From Erythrobacter sp. HKB08 (GTDB taxonomy: Bacteria > Pseudomonadota > Alphaproteobacteria > Sphingomonadales > Sphingomonadaceae), in NCBI RefSeq assembly GCF_004114695.1, contig NZ_CP035310.1, positions 62,001 to 126,000 of the forward strand: a stretch of DNA of 64,000 nt, written 5' to 3'. The translations under genes were made by a program, and so were the position numbers. Each line of letters begins with the position of its first letter. Within the stretch, counting starts at the first letter, position 1. Under the pieces are notes generated by a model. It saw only the letters and a list, made by a program, of their open reading frames with translations, searched no databases and was not told where the DNA came from. This document shows, one piece after another, positions 25,490 to 34,912 of the stretch.

Positions 25490-26158
25490 TTATTCGCTGG
25501 GAACCGGCTGGTCCGCGCCCATCGCACCGGCTGCTTCGACCGGATCGACGTCGGCACCCTCGACCGGGCCCGGGCCTTCGCCCGCACCGTCGACTTCACC
25601 CTCGGCCGCTTCTGCTGCTGCAGCTTCCGGATCGTAAGCCGGCTTGCTCGGCGCGCCGCCGAAGGTTTCGAGATAGAGCATCAGGTTCGCGCGATCTTCC
25701 GGCTTGGAAAGGCCGGCAAAGCTCATCTTGGTGCCGTTGGCGAAACCACGCGGCGACTTGAGCCACGCATCCATGTTTTCCCACGTCCAGGTACCGCCAT
25801 TGCTCGAAAGCGCTTCGCTGTAGGCGAAACCGGCAACGTGCTTGCCGATCGACTGGCCCATCACACCGTAGAGATTCGGACCGATGCCGTTGGCGCCGCC
25901 CTGCTCGATCGTGTGGCAAGCGGTGCACTTCGCGAAGACGGCTTCGCCCGATGCGGCGCTGCCGGTGGCGAGGAGTTCTGCCAGCGAGGGGCCGGATTCG
26001 CCGCCCTCGTCCTCGGCCACTTCGACCGCGTAACCCGGGTTTTCCGGCACTTCGGGGTCACCGGCGTGGAAATACATGCCGCTGACGATGGAAAGGCCGA
26101 GAGCCATGATCCCGGAGAACAGGACCCAGCCGGCAATGGTGTTGGTACGATCTTGCAT
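25490..26158 (-). CDS. membrane-anchored class I cytochrome c (CycM-like)
   Basis: A 222-residue protein. An uncleaved N-terminal anchor helix (about 8-30) is followed by an acidic linker, one heme c site C78-T-A-C81-H82, and an axial methionine candidate in T-K-M-S-F-A-G. The C-terminal 45 residues are acidic and Pro/Ala/Glu-rich. Such anchored cytochromes carry electrons between the bc1 complex and terminal oxidases in alphaproteobacteria. It diverges from pheA, with 151 bp between. Confidence 0.92.
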   Translation of the reverse strand: MQDRTNTIAGWVLFSGIMALGLSIVSGMYFHAGDPEVPENPGYAVEVAEDEGGESGPSLAELLATGSAASGEAVFAKCTACHTIEQGGANGIGPNLYGVMGQSIGKHVAGFAYSEALSSNGGTWTWENMDAWLKSPRGFANGTKMSFAGLSKPEDRANLMLYLETFGGAPSKPAYDPEAAAAEAAEGEVDGAGEGPGPVEGADVDPVEAAGAMGADQPVPSE

Positions 26159-26309
26159 GCGTCGTTTGTCCGCAGAATATTCCGTTTGGTGCGTTCGCGC
26201 GCCGCTTTAGGGACAGCTTCGGGATACTGCAATAGTGTGTCTCGCACTCGGTCTTGAGCGAATTGCACCATTGCCCGCGCGCAGCACCCCCGTTAGGCGC
26301 GAGATTGTC

Positions 26310-27218
26310 ATGCACAGCTTTCCCGAACCCGCCCGCGAAATGGTCGACACGATGCGCGATGCCGCATCGCGCAATCCCGAGCGCGCAGTCGCCTTCCAGG
26401 GCTCGCCCGGATCCAATTCGCACCGCGCTGCCGGGGAAGCGACGCCGGACTACCTGCCGCTGCCCTGCTTCAGCTTCGAGGATGCGCTCGACGCGGTGAA
26501 GCATGGCCGCGCCGGCTGCGCGATCATCCCGATCGAGAACAGCCAGCACGGACGAGTCGCCGATATCCACTTCCTGCTTCCCGAAAGCGGGCTGTCGATC
26601 GTCGGCGAACATTTCATGCCGATTACCCATGCGCTGATGGCGGTCCCGCACGAGGACGGCTCGCTCGGCCCGTTCGAGGCGGCCTACAGCCATCCGCAGG
26701 CGCTCGGCCAATCACGCCTCTACCTGCGCGAGAAAGGCATCGTCCCGCTGAGCCATGCCGACACGGCAGGAGCTGCAGCCTATGTCGCGGAGAAGGGCGA
26801 TCCGAACGTTGCCGCGATCGCGCCCGAACTCGCGGCCGAACTCTACGGCCTCACCATCGTCGAGCGCGAGGTCGAGGATGCGCATGACAACATGACGCGC
26901 TTCGTGATCCTCGCGAAGGAACCGCTCGATCCGGCAAGCCTCGAAGGCGGCCCGCAGATGACGACCTTCATCTTCGAGGTGAAGAACATCCCGGCAGCGC
27001 TCTACAAGGCGATGGGCGGCTTCGCGACCAACGGGGTCAACATGACCAAGCTGGAAAGCTACCAGCAGGGCGCGAGCTTCTCTGCGACCATGTTCTATGC
27101 CGATATCATCGGTGCCCCCGGCGACCCGGCGGTCGACCGCGCGCTGGAGGAACTGGCGTTCCACAGCAAGGAGCTTCGCGTGCTCGGAAGCTACAGGCAG
27201 GCGCGGAAACGGGGGTAG
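26310..27218 (+). CDS. pheA: prephenate dehydratase
   Basis: A 302-residue enzyme making phenylpyruvate from prephenate. The PDT domain (about 25-205) contains A-F-Q-G-S-P-G-S-N-S-H, C-A-I-I-P-I-E-N-S-Q-H-G-R-V and the catalytic-type D-N-M-T-R-F. The ACT domain (about 220-297) holds the phenylalanine effector motif L-E-S-Y-Q and mediates feedback inhibition. No chorismate mutase domain is present. ATG at 26310 gives a 27-residue lead; ATG at 26340 would also fit. Confidence 0.94.
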   Translation: MHSFPEPAREMVDTMRDAASRNPERAVAFQGSPGSNSHRAAGEATPDYLPLPCFSFEDALDAVKHGRAGCAIIPIENSQHGRVADIHFLLPESGLSIVGEHFMPITHALMAVPHEDGSLGPFEAAYSHPQALGQSRLYLREKGIVPLSHADTAGAAAYVAEKGDPNVAAIAPELAAELYGLTIVEREVEDAHDNMTRFVILAKEPLDPASLEGGPQMTTFIFEVKNIPAALYKAMGGFATNGVNMTKLESYQQGASFSATMFYADIIGAPGDPAVDRALEELAFHSKELRVLGSYRQARKRG

Positions 27219-27268
27219 CCCGTTCATGGCGCTTGCGCGCCAGCAGCGCCTCTGTCACGTAGCCAGTC

Positions 27269-27934
27269 GTGACTACGGGACCGGGTCAGGGCGCAATCGG
27301 GGCTAGCGGGACAGGCGAAGACGGCTGGGATGCCGTGCGCGCCGACGATTCGATACAATTCGAACCGATCGAACGGGTCGAGGTCGAGCCCGAAGCGCCC
27401 GGTTTTATCGGCCAATTCTTCGAGTGGCTCGGCGAACTACTTGCCCCCATCGGACAAATGTTCGGCGCTGCCTGGCCCATCGTTTACTGGCTACTCATAA
27501 TCATTGCAGTCGGCATGCTGCTTTTCCTGCTGTACCGCCTGCTCGAACCGGTTCTCGAATTTCGCATCCGTGACGACAAGCCGGAAGTCAGCGAATGGGT
27601 GCCCGAACGCGAAGAGGCGCTGGCCCTGCTGAGCGATGCCGACCGCCTCGCGGCGGAGGGACGCTTCGACGAGGCTACGCACCTGCTGCTCAAACGCAGC
27701 GTCGGCCAGATTTCCGCCGCGCGGCCCGATTGGGTCGAACCGTCGAGCACCGCGCGCGAACTCGCTTCGCTGACCGCATTGCCCGAACCGGCGCGCGTCG
27801 CCTTCGGGATTATTGCCGAACGGGTCGAGCGCAGCCTGTTCGCCCTGCGCTCGCTCGGCCAGGATGACTGGCAGGCAGCGCGCGCGGCCTATGCCGACTT
27901 CGCCCTCCAGAAACTGACCGGAGGCTCGGCATGA
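27269..27934 (+). CDS. DUF4129 domain membrane protein
   Basis: A 221-residue protein, GTG start. It has one membrane helix (about 69-92) and a C-terminal cytoplasmic helical domain (about 110-215) of the DUF4129 type, with W-V-P-E-R-E-E-A-L-A-L-L. It heads the MoxR/DUF58 operon and overlaps the next gene by ATGA. DUF4129 proteins recur in MoxR operons, but their function is unknown. Confidence 0.8.
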   Translation: MTTGPGQGAIGASGTGEDGWDAVRADDSIQFEPIERVEVEPEAPGFIGQFFEWLGELLAPIGQMFGAAWPIVYWLLIIIAVGMLLFLLYRLLEPVLEFRIRDDKPEVSEWVPEREEALALLSDADRLAAEGRFDEATHLLLKRSVGQISAARPDWVEPSSTARELASLTALPEPARVAFGIIAERVERSLFALRSLGQDDWQAARAAYADFALQKLTGGSA

Positions 27935-29253
27935 GCGAGCGCAGCCAGGGCGCATTCAATCCGAAGATCGTCTTCGCGCTGCTGCTGTTCGGCGCGCTCG
28001 CATTCTTCGCGACGCTCTATTTCATCGGTAGCGGCCAGACCGGCGGGTCCGACAACGACGGGCAGTCGCATGCCGCGAGCCGCGGGCTGACCGGCTATGC
28101 CGCGCTCGCCGAGATCCTCGAAAAGGACGGCCATGAAGTCTCTATCTCGCGCAACCAGGGGACGCTGACCGACTATAACCTGCTGGTGCTCACCCCCACC
28201 ATGTATGCCGACCCGGCAGAAGTCGCGAAGACCATCGCCGACCGTCGCTACGAAGGGCCGACGATCCTCATACTTCCGAAATGGAACGTGATGTCGGCCC
28301 GCTTCGCAACCGACGCGGACGTCGATGAAGGCTGGGTCGCGCTGAACGGTGCATCGGAGCCTCGCTGGGCCGAAGTGCTGCACGAACAGGATGTGGAGGA
28401 CTTCACCTATTACGGCGGCGGCCCGCCGGAATTCGACCTCGACATCTCCGAAAGCAGCGGAGACTGGTCCGGCCTCGGGCGCACCGGCAAGCTGCCGCGC
28501 CCCGATGTAACGCAGGCTATCACCAATGGCGATGTGAGCGCGCTGGTCAGCGGGCTGGGCGGTAATATCCTCGTCGGATTCGCCGATGACGGCGGCATCT
28601 ACCCCACGCTCGACGAGGCTGCCGGTATCCCGGCCAGGTCCTACAATGACGACGATTACGCCTCGAGCAAATACGCCCTGGTGATCGTCGCCGAACCGGA
28701 CCTGTTCAACAACTACGGCATGGCCGACGAAGGCCGCGCCGACCTTGCCCATGCGGTGTTCGATGCTGCGATGGATGGTGAGAATCTCGACATCGTGTTC
28801 GACGTGACCCTCAACGGTCTCGGGCGCTCGGAAAACCTCCTGACACTCGCCTTCACGCCGCCCTTCCTCGCCGCGACGCTTTGCCTGATCATCGCGATGA
28901 TCGTGGTGGCATGGCGCGCGTTCCGACGCTTCGGACCACCGGTCGCGGAAGGCCGCGCGATTGCCTTCGGCAAGACGCGGCTCGTGCAGAACAGCGCGGG
29001 CTTCATCCAGCGCACCCGCCGCCTGCACCTGCTTTCGCTGCCCTATGCCGAGATGATGCGCGCACGCATCGGCAAGGCGCTGGGTCTCAAAAACCATGAC
29101 GACGAGGCGATCGAGGCCGCCCTCGCCCGACGCCTTCCCGACGAACCGCCCTTCGGCCAGCGCATGGCCGCGCTGCGCAATGCCCAATCGCGCGCCGACG
29201 TCATCCGTGCCGCCGACGCGCTGAAATCAATCGAAAGGAAACTAGCCCGATGA
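27931..29253 (+). CDS. DUF4350 domain protein
   Basis: A 440-residue protein with an N-terminal membrane helix (about 10-32), a large presumably extracytoplasmic Rossmann-like domain (about 50-290), a second helix (about 309-330) and a basic cytoplasmic tail. The first 70 residues of the soluble part ([19 protein letters not shown]) match DUF4350. It is coupled to genes on both sides by overlapping start/stop codons. Its role in MoxR systems is unknown. Confidence 0.8.
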   Translation: MSERSQGAFNPKIVFALLLFGALAFFATLYFIGSGQTGGSDNDGQSHAASRGLTGYAALAEILEKDGHEVSISRNQGTLTDYNLLVLTPTMYADPAEVAKTIADRRYEGPTILILPKWNVMSARFATDADVDEGWVALNGASEPRWAEVLHEQDVEDFTYYGGGPPEFDLDISESSGDWSGLGRTGKLPRPDVTQAITNGDVSALVSGLGGNILVGFADDGGIYPTLDEAAGIPARSYNDDDYASSKYALVIVAEPDLFNNYGMADEGRADLAHAVFDAAMDGENLDIVFDVTLNGLGRSENLLTLAFTPPFLAATLCLIIAMIVVAWRAFRRFGPPVAEGRAIAFGKTRLVQNSAGFIQRTRRLHLLSLPYAEMMRARIGKALGLKNHDDEAIEAALARRLPDEPPFGQRMAALRNAQSRADVIRAADALKSIERKLAR

Positions 29254-30212
29254 GCATGACTCTCGAGGATGTGAGAACCCTTGCCGGATCGATCCGCAAC
29301 GAGGTCGCCAAGGCCATCGTCGGGCAGGACGAGATGGTCGAACACCTGCTGGTCGCAATGGTCAGCCAGGGGCATGTGCTGCTCGAAGGCCCTCCGGGGA
29401 CGGCGAAGACCTTCCTCGCGCAGTGTTTCTCGACCGCTCTCGGCCTTGATTTCGGGCGCATCCAGTTCACGCCCGACCTGCTGCCGGGCGACATCATCGG
29501 CTCCAACCTGTTCAACTTCCAGACGAGCCAGTTCACGCTGACGCGCGGGCCGATCTTCTGCGAAATGCTGCTCGCCGACGAGATCAACCGCACGCCTCCC
29601 AAGACGCAGGCCGCCCTGCTCGAAGCGATGCAGGAACGCCGCGTCACGCTCGATGGCGAGACCCACCAGCTGCCCGACCGCTTCATGGTCGTTGCAACGC
29701 AGAACCCGATCGAGAACCAGGGCGTCTATCCGCTGCCCGAAGCGCAGCTCGACCGCTTCCTGTTCAAGCTGCTGGTTCCCTACCCGAGCGAGGAAGAGGA
29801 AGCGCGGATCGTAACTCGCTACGGCCAGCGCCAGGGCCCGCAGCGTCCGGCCGACTTCGGCATCACGGCAGTCACTTCGGCAGAGCAGCTTGCCGCCGCC
29901 AGCAAGGCGATCGACAGTGTGACCGTTGCCGACGAGATCACGCAATATGTCGTGCGCCTCGTGCGGGCGACCCGCGAGAATGCCGAGATTTCGAGCGGCG
30001 CGAGCCCGCGCGCGGCTGTCCTGCTGGCTAATGCTGCGCGCGCCCGTGCCGCGCTGCAGGGCCGCGACTACGTGATTCCGGACGATGTGAAAGCGCTGTC
30101 GACCGCCGTGCTCCGTCACCGACTGGTGCTGAGCCCTGCTGCCGAGATCGAGGGCCGCGAAATCGAAGCGCTGGTCAGCGAACTCGTCGAATCGACCGAG
30201 GCGCCGCGCTGA
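29250..30212 (+). CDS. MoxR family AAA+ ATPase
   Basis: A 320-residue AAA+ chaperone-like ATPase. Walker A reads G-P-P-G-T-A-K-T (about 46-53), Walker [10 protein letters not shown] (about 107-115), sensor 1 V-A-T-Q-N-P-I-E, and an arginine finger region follows. MoxR proteins help mature enzyme complexes or metal centres and act with the DUF58/VWA proteins encoded beside them. It overlaps the DUF4350 stop. No VWA-only gene is present in this operon. Confidence 0.95.
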   Translation: MSMTLEDVRTLAGSIRNEVAKAIVGQDEMVEHLLVAMVSQGHVLLEGPPGTAKTFLAQCFSTALGLDFGRIQFTPDLLPGDIIGSNLFNFQTSQFTLTRGPIFCEMLLADEINRTPPKTQAALLEAMQERRVTLDGETHQLPDRFMVVATQNPIENQGVYPLPEAQLDRFLFKLLVPYPSEEEEARIVTRYGQRQGPQRPADFGITAVTSAEQLAAASKAIDSVTVADEITQYVVRLVRATRENAEISSGASPRAAVLLANAARARAALQGRDYVIPDDVKALSTAVLRHRLVLSPAAEIEGREIEALVSELVESTEAPR

Positions 30213-30216
30213 GGCG

Positions 30217-31551
30217 ATGCGCCTGCGCTTCCCCATATTGCCCACGGCCCGCGCGGCCTGGCTCGCCGCGATCGCAGCGCCGATCGCGGTGGTGATCGGG
30301 GCCGCCGCGCCCGGATCGTGGGTGCTTGCGCCCGCCGCCGGGGCGGCGTTGCTGGTCGTCGTCCTGCTCGACGGCCTGCTTGCCGGAAGGCTTGCCGACT
30401 GGCGCTTCCACGTGCCGGCCGACACCGAAGTCGGCGAACCGATGGACGTGACCGTCATTGCCGAATTCGCCGGCCGCGCCGGTTGGACCCGGCCCGAAGT
30501 CGCGCTCGAAGTCGATCCGCGCCTGTCGGAAGATGGCCGGGTCGAGCTCAAGCTCTCGCACGATAGCGGCACGGCGAGCTGGCAGGGCACCAGGCAAGTC
30601 GTGCCGAACCGCCGGGGGCCTGCCACCCTGTCGCGGCTGTGGATGCGCTGGGACGGGCCGCTCGGCCTAGGGGCGAGACAGGTCGAGCACGACCTCGATG
30701 CGACGGTTCGCGTCTGGCCCGACCTTTCGCCGGTCCGTTCGCCCGAATTGCAGAATTACCTGCGCGATTCGCAGTTCGGCCTGATTGCGCGGCGTATCCG
30801 CGGCGAAGGCACGCAGTTCGAAGCGCTGTCGGAATACGAGCCGGGCATGGACCGCCGCCGGATCGACTGGAAGGCAAGCGCGCGCCACACCAAGCTCTAC
30901 GCCCGCGAAAACGAGAGCGAGCGCAACAACCAAATCGTCTTTGCCTTCGATTGCGGGCAGGCGATGTGCGAGCCGGTCGAGGGCCTGCCGCGTATCGACC
31001 GCGCGGTCAGCGCAGCGCTCACCGCCTCCTATGTCGCGCTCAAGGGCGGCGACCGCGTGGCGCTGTTCGGTTTCGCGCAGCGCCCCGAAATGATGACGCC
31101 CTTCGTCGGGGATGCGCGCCTGTTCCACCGCCTGCAATCGGCAGCGGCAGAACTCGATTACCATGCGGAGGAGCCGAACTTCACGCTCGGCCTCGCGACG
31201 CTAACCGGGCGGCTCCAGCGCCGCTCGCTCATCGTGCTGTTCACCGATTTCACCGATCCGACAGGCGCGGAAATCATGATCGAAAGCGTCGGGCGACTGG
31301 TCGAGAAACATGTCGTGCTGTTCGTCACGATGGAGGATGCTGAACTCGCGAGCCTCGCCGACAGCAATCCGCACGATCTCGAAAGCCTCGCGGTGGCGGT
31401 GACGGCCGATACGCTCGCCCGCCAGCGCGCGCTGGTGCTCGAGCGGCTGCGCCAGATGGGCGTGGACATCATCGAGGCGCCGTGGGACCAGATCGGCTAT
31501 CGCCTGATCGATGCCTATCTCGACATCAAGCGATCGGGAGCGATCGGATGA
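30217..31551 (+). CDS. DUF58 domain protein, MoxR partner
   Basis: A 444-residue protein with two N-terminal membrane helices (about 10-50) and a C-terminal VWA-like DUF58 region. The DUF58 signature Y-E-P-G-M-D-R-R-R-I-D-W-K-A-S-A-R is at about 206-222. A metal-ion-dependent adhesion-like D-C-G-Q-A motif and F-T-D-F-T-D follow. It is thought to be the membrane-side substrate or adaptor of MoxR. It starts 4 bp after the moxR stop. Confidence 0.92.
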   Translation: MRLRFPILPTARAAWLAAIAAPIAVVIGAAAPGSWVLAPAAGAALLVVVLLDGLLAGRLADWRFHVPADTEVGEPMDVTVIAEFAGRAGWTRPEVALEVDPRLSEDGRVELKLSHDSGTASWQGTRQVVPNRRGPATLSRLWMRWDGPLGLGARQVEHDLDATVRVWPDLSPVRSPELQNYLRDSQFGLIARRIRGEGTQFEALSEYEPGMDRRRIDWKASARHTKLYARENESERNNQIVFAFDCGQAMCEPVEGLPRIDRAVSAALTASYVALKGGDRVALFGFAQRPEMMTPFVGDARLFHRLQSAAAELDYHAEEPNFTLGLATLTGRLQRRSLIVLFTDFTDPTGAEIMIESVGRLVEKHVVLFVTMEDAELASLADSNPHDLESLAVAVTADTLARQRALVLERLRQMGVDIIEAPWDQIGYRLIDAYLDIKRSGAIG

Positions 31552-31564
31552 GGGAGGAAACGCG

Positions 31565-32641
31565 ATGAGCGCCGCGACTGCCAGCGCCATTCCCGCCCAG
31601 AAGGGCCCCGCGAGCATCGAGCTCGAAACCCCATCGGCGATCGAGGCTGCCGCGCTGCGCTCGGACCGTTTCCGGCTCGAGCGCGAAGACGAGTGGCGGC
31701 GGCTGGAGGATATTCTCACCCGCATCGAGAAGGGGCGCGTGCGCTCGGTCTCCGACGAGGATGTTCTCGCCCTGCCCGCGCTGTACCGCATGGCCGCCTC
31801 GAGCCTTGCGGTGGCGCGCGAAACTTCGCTCGATGCGGCGACGATCGGCTATCTCGAATCGCTGGTCCAGCGCGCATGGTTCCAGGTCTACGGCCCGCGC
31901 GAAGGGTTCTTCCGCTGGTTCCGCAATTTCCTCGGCGGCAATCTCAGCAAGTCGGTGCGCGAGATCTGGCTCGACATCTGCATCGCCGCTGCGGTCATGG
32001 TCGCCGGCACGATCGTCGGCTGGCTGCTCGTCGCGCGCGACCGCGAGTGGTTCTACACGCTTGTTCCCGCACAATTCACCGACCAGCGCCAGCCGGGCGC
32101 GAGCCGCGAGGTCTTGCTGGATTCGCTGAAGGTGGAGGAAAGCGCGGCAGGCATGTCGGCCTTTGCCGCGCAGCTGTTCACCAACAACACCGGCGTGTGC
32201 ATCCTGGCCTTCGCGCTGGGCTTCGCCTTCGGTGTGCCCTCGCTCATGCTGCTGGTCCACAACATGGCTGTGCTCGGCGCCATGCTGTGGCTCTACAATT
32301 CGCAAGGCCTGACCGGTGAATTCTCCGCCTGGCTTGCAGTGCATGGAACGACCGAATTCTTCGCCATCCTGCTGTCGAGCGCGGCGGGCCTGCACATCGG
32401 CCGCAAGATGGCATTCCCGGGGCGGCGCAGCATCATGGCGGCGGTTGCCGAGAGCGGTCAGCGCGGCGCGCAGGTCATGGTCGGCGTGACCATCATGCTG
32501 GTCTTCGCAGCCCTGCTCGAAGCCTTCCCGCGCCAGCTCGCGACCTCCGAAACGCGCGCCCTGCTCGGCGGCTTCATGCTGATTTTCTGGCTGACCTATT
32601 TCTTCGCCTTCGGGCGCGGGAAGGAGGTCAAGGCAGCATGA
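31565..32641 (+). CDS. SpoIIM-family (stage II sporulation protein M-like) membrane protein
   Basis: A 358-residue protein with a cytoplasmic N-terminal third and about five membrane helices (150-175, 220-250, 260-290, 300-330, 335-352). The family motif is seen in N-N-T-G-V-C-I-L-A-F-A-L-G-F-A-F-G-V-P. The organism need not sporulate: SpoIIM-like proteins are routine members of MoxR/DUF58/RDD operons and may be transporters. GGAGG precedes the ATG at 31565. It overlaps the RDD gene by ATGA. Confidence 0.88.
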   Translation: MSAATASAIPAQKGPASIELETPSAIEAAALRSDRFRLEREDEWRRLEDILTRIEKGRVRSVSDEDVLALPALYRMAASSLAVARETSLDAATIGYLESLVQRAWFQVYGPREGFFRWFRNFLGGNLSKSVREIWLDICIAAAVMVAGTIVGWLLVARDREWFYTLVPAQFTDQRQPGASREVLLDSLKVEESAAGMSAFAAQLFTNNTGVCILAFALGFAFGVPSLMLLVHNMAVLGAMLWLYNSQGLTGEFSAWLAVHGTTEFFAILLSSAAGLHIGRKMAFPGRRSIMAAVAESGQRGAQVMVGVTIMLVFAALLEAFPRQLATSETRALLGGFMLIFWLTYFFAFGRGKEVKAA

Positions 32642-33552
32642 CCAGCGCAGTCGCCCCGCACCTCGCCTACAAGGTCAAGCGCCAACGCCGCATCGTGACG
32701 CCCGAAGGCATCGCGCTGCCGATCACCGTCGGCGCGCGCGGCGCGCGGGCGGGCGCGCTAATCATCGACTACATCATCCTGCTGGTGACCACGGTAGCCG
32801 TCACGCTCGGCCTGATCTTCATCGCCAACGGGCTCGGCCTCGACGGCACGATGCGCGACATGAACGGTGCCGAGGAGTTCATGATCATCGTAATCTCGGT
32901 CTTCTGGTTCCTCGCCTGGAACGGCTACTTCATGGCATTCGAGCTGGGACCGCGCGGCGCAACGCCGGGCAAGCGCGCAGTCGGCCTGCGCGTCGCCAGC
33001 CGCGACGGCGGGCGGCTCACGCCCGAAGCGGTCATCGCGCGCAACCTTTTGCGCGATATCGAGCTGTTTCTGCCGCTGTTCCTGATCTTCCTGGCACCGA
33101 CAGGCGAAGGCGGAGCGGCAGGCTGGGGCGCGCTCCTGTGGTTCCTCGTCTTCATGCTCTTCCCCTTCTTCAACCGCGACGCGATGCGCGCGGGCGACCT
33201 GATCGCAGGCACCTGGGTCGTCGAAGCGCCCAAGGCGAAGCTCGCCGAGGCGCTGTCGACGTCGGGCGCGGCAGCGCAGGGCACCAGCCGCATTACCGGC
33301 GCCGAATACAAGTTCGGCGAGGAAGAGCTGTCGGTCTACGGCGAATACGAGCTCCAGACGCTCGAACGCGTGCTGCGCGACGACCGTCAGGAATCGATCG
33401 AGGCGGTGGCCGAGACTATCTGCCGCAAGATCGGCTGGAACCCTGGCTCTGGCGACGAGCGCGCTTTCCTCGAAGCTTTCTACTCGCAGCTTCGCGCGCG
33501 GCTCGAAGGCGACATGCGCTTCGGCAAGCGCAAGGCGGACAAATACTCGTGA
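32638..33552 (+). CDS. RDD family membrane protein
   Basis: A 304-residue protein. The RDD domain (about 20-185) has its R-x-x-A-x-x-I-D start in A-R-G-A-R-A-G-A-L-I-I-D-Y, three to four helices and the T-P-G-K-R-A-V-G-L-R loop; a second D is in R-D-A-M-R-A-G-D-L-I-A-G. A soluble C-terminal tail of about 110 residues follows. RDD proteins are suspected transporters, some Na+/H+ antiporters. The stop overlaps the next gene's GTG. Confidence 0.88.
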   Translation: MTSAVAPHLAYKVKRQRRIVTPEGIALPITVGARGARAGALIIDYIILLVTTVAVTLGLIFIANGLGLDGTMRDMNGAEEFMIIVISVFWFLAWNGYFMAFELGPRGATPGKRAVGLRVASRDGGRLTPEAVIARNLLRDIELFLPLFLIFLAPTGEGGAAGWGALLWFLVFMLFPFFNRDAMRAGDLIAGTWVVEAPKAKLAEALSTSGAAAQGTSRITGAEYKFGEEELSVYGEYELQTLERVLRDDRQESIEAVAETICRKIGWNPGSGDERAFLEAFYSQLRARLEGDMRFGKRKADKYS

Positions 33553-34016
33553 GCAGGCACTACGCCATCCGGCAGGACGATCTGACCGGAGAGGACGTCG
33601 TCGCGCTGCTCGCCATGCACCTTGAAGAAATGCATCGCTGGTCGCCCGCCTGCAAGGTCCACGCAATGCCGGTCGAGCGGCTGCGCGAACCGGACGTGAC
33701 ATTCTTCTCGGCGTGGGATGGAGCAACGCTTGCCGCAGTCGGCGCCCTGAAGGAACTCGGCAACAGACGCGGCGAACTCAAGTCGATGCGCGCCGCGCCT
33801 GAATATCGCGGCAAGGGCGCGGGAAAGGCGATCCTCTTGGCGCTGCTCGATGAGGCACGGCGCAGGGAATACGACTGGATCGGTCTCGAAACGGGCCGTC
33901 CCGAACCCTTCCGCCCGGCTCACGAGCTGTATCGCAAGCACGGGTTTGCCGAATGCGAGCCGTTCGGCGATTATGTCTCCGACGAATTCAGCCTGTGCAT
34001 GGAGAGGGGGCTATGA
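33549..34016 (+). CDS. GNAT family N-acetyltransferase
   Basis: A 155-residue single-domain GNAT protein. The acetyl-CoA loop R-G-K-G-A-G-K-A is at about 84-91, preceded by strand 4 (S-M-R-A-A-P-E-Y), and the C-terminal Y-R-K-H-G-F is typical. GTG start 33549 overlaps the RDD stop (GTGA) and its own stop overlaps the beta-lactamase start (ATGA), so it is embedded in the MoxR operon. Substrate unknown; amine or aminoglycoside targets cannot be distinguished. Confidence 0.88.
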   Translation: MSRHYAIRQDDLTGEDVVALLAMHLEEMHRWSPACKVHAMPVERLREPDVTFFSAWDGATLAAVGALKELGNRRGELKSMRAAPEYRGKGAGKAILLALLDEARRREYDWIGLETGRPEPFRPAHELYRKHGFAECEPFGDYVSDEFSLCMERGL

Positions 34017-34912
34017 AGATCGATCGCCGGGCCTTGCTGGCCGGAGGATTGGCTGCCGGCGTCGGTGCCTGCGTGCCGGTGCGCAGCGACGTGCCGGGGC
34101 GCTTCGCCTCGCGCCTGCGGATCGTCGAGGCGACAGCCAACGGCACGCTGGGGGTCGCGATCTACGACACCGGTTCGGGCGCGCTGACCTCATACAATGG
34201 CTTCGCCCGCTTCCCGCATTGCTCTTCGTTCAAGCTGTCGCTTGCCGCCTTCGTCCTGAAGCTCGGAACCGACGGCGGCATGGACTTGAGCGAGAAGGTG
34301 GATTGGGACGCGGCGGCCTTGCTTGGCCATTCGCCCTTCACCCGCGAGCGACTGGCAACGGGCGCGACCATCCGCGAACTGGCCGAGGCAGCGCAGAAGC
34401 AGAGCGACAACACCGCGACCAATATCCTGCTCGAGCGGATCGGCGGCCCGCAGGGAATGACCGCCTTCTGGCGCGCGATCGGCGATCCGACCAGCCGCCT
34501 CGACCGCTACGAGCTCGAACTCAACAACGTCCCCGCCGGCGAGATCATGGACACCACCAGCGCCGATGCGATGGCGCTGACGGTCGGCCGGCTCACGCAT
34601 GGCGACGTCCTTGCCGAGGACGATGCCGCCACTCTGCGCCAGTGGATGGTCGACACCGCTACCGGGCTAGACCGCGTCCGGGCCGGCCTGCCGCCGGAAT
34701 GGCGCGCGGGCGACAAGACAGGCACGTCGCTGTGGCCGGGAATGCGCAGCGTCTATGTCGACATCGGCTTCGTCGAGCCGCCGGACCGCGCGCCGCTGAC
34801 TTTCGCGGCCTACTACCGCGCCAATCGCCAGCACCTGAAGGCCGACCCGGCTTCCCTCGCGGTTCTCGCCGACGTCGGGCGCGTCATCACGCAGTTCGCG
34901 CGCACTGCCTGA
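34013..34912 (+). CDS. class A beta-lactamase, Tat-type lipoprotein
   Basis: A 299-residue serine beta-lactamase with every class A motif: S71-x-x-K74 (C-S-S-F-K), S-D-N at 131-133, E167-x-x-x-N171 in R-Y-E-L-E-L-N-N, and K235-T-G237. G-D-P-T-S-R-L-D-R and M-D-T-T also match. The N-terminus D-R-R-A-L-L-A-G-G ... G-V-G-A-C20 looks like a twin-arginine signal with a lipobox, so the enzyme is probably a membrane-tethered periplasmic protein. C70 sits where Ambler C69 is, but its disulfide partner C238 is a serine. It is the last gene of the MoxR operon, coupled by ATGA. It may hydrolyse penicillins or act on peptidoglycan-like substrates. Confidence 0.9.
   Translation: MKIDRRALLAGGLAAGVGACVPVRSDVPGRFASRLRIVEATANGTLGVAIYDTGSGALTSYNGFARFPHCSSFKLSLAAFVLKLGTDGGMDLSEKVDWDAAALLGHSPFTRERLATGATIRELAEAAQKQSDNTATNILLERIGGPQGMTAFWRAIGDPTSRLDRYELELNNVPAGEIMDTTSADAMALTVGRLTHGDVLAEDDAATLRQWMVDTATGLDRVRAGLPPEWRAGDKTGTSLWPGMRSVYVDIGFVEPPDRAPLTFAAYYRANRQHLKADPASLAVLADVGRVITQFARTA

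Noticed and set aside
31565-32641. SpoIIM homology as a sign of sporulation
   Set aside because: The gene lies in a MoxR/DUF58/RDD operon where SpoIIM-like proteins are common in non-sporulating bacteria; no other sporulation gene is present.
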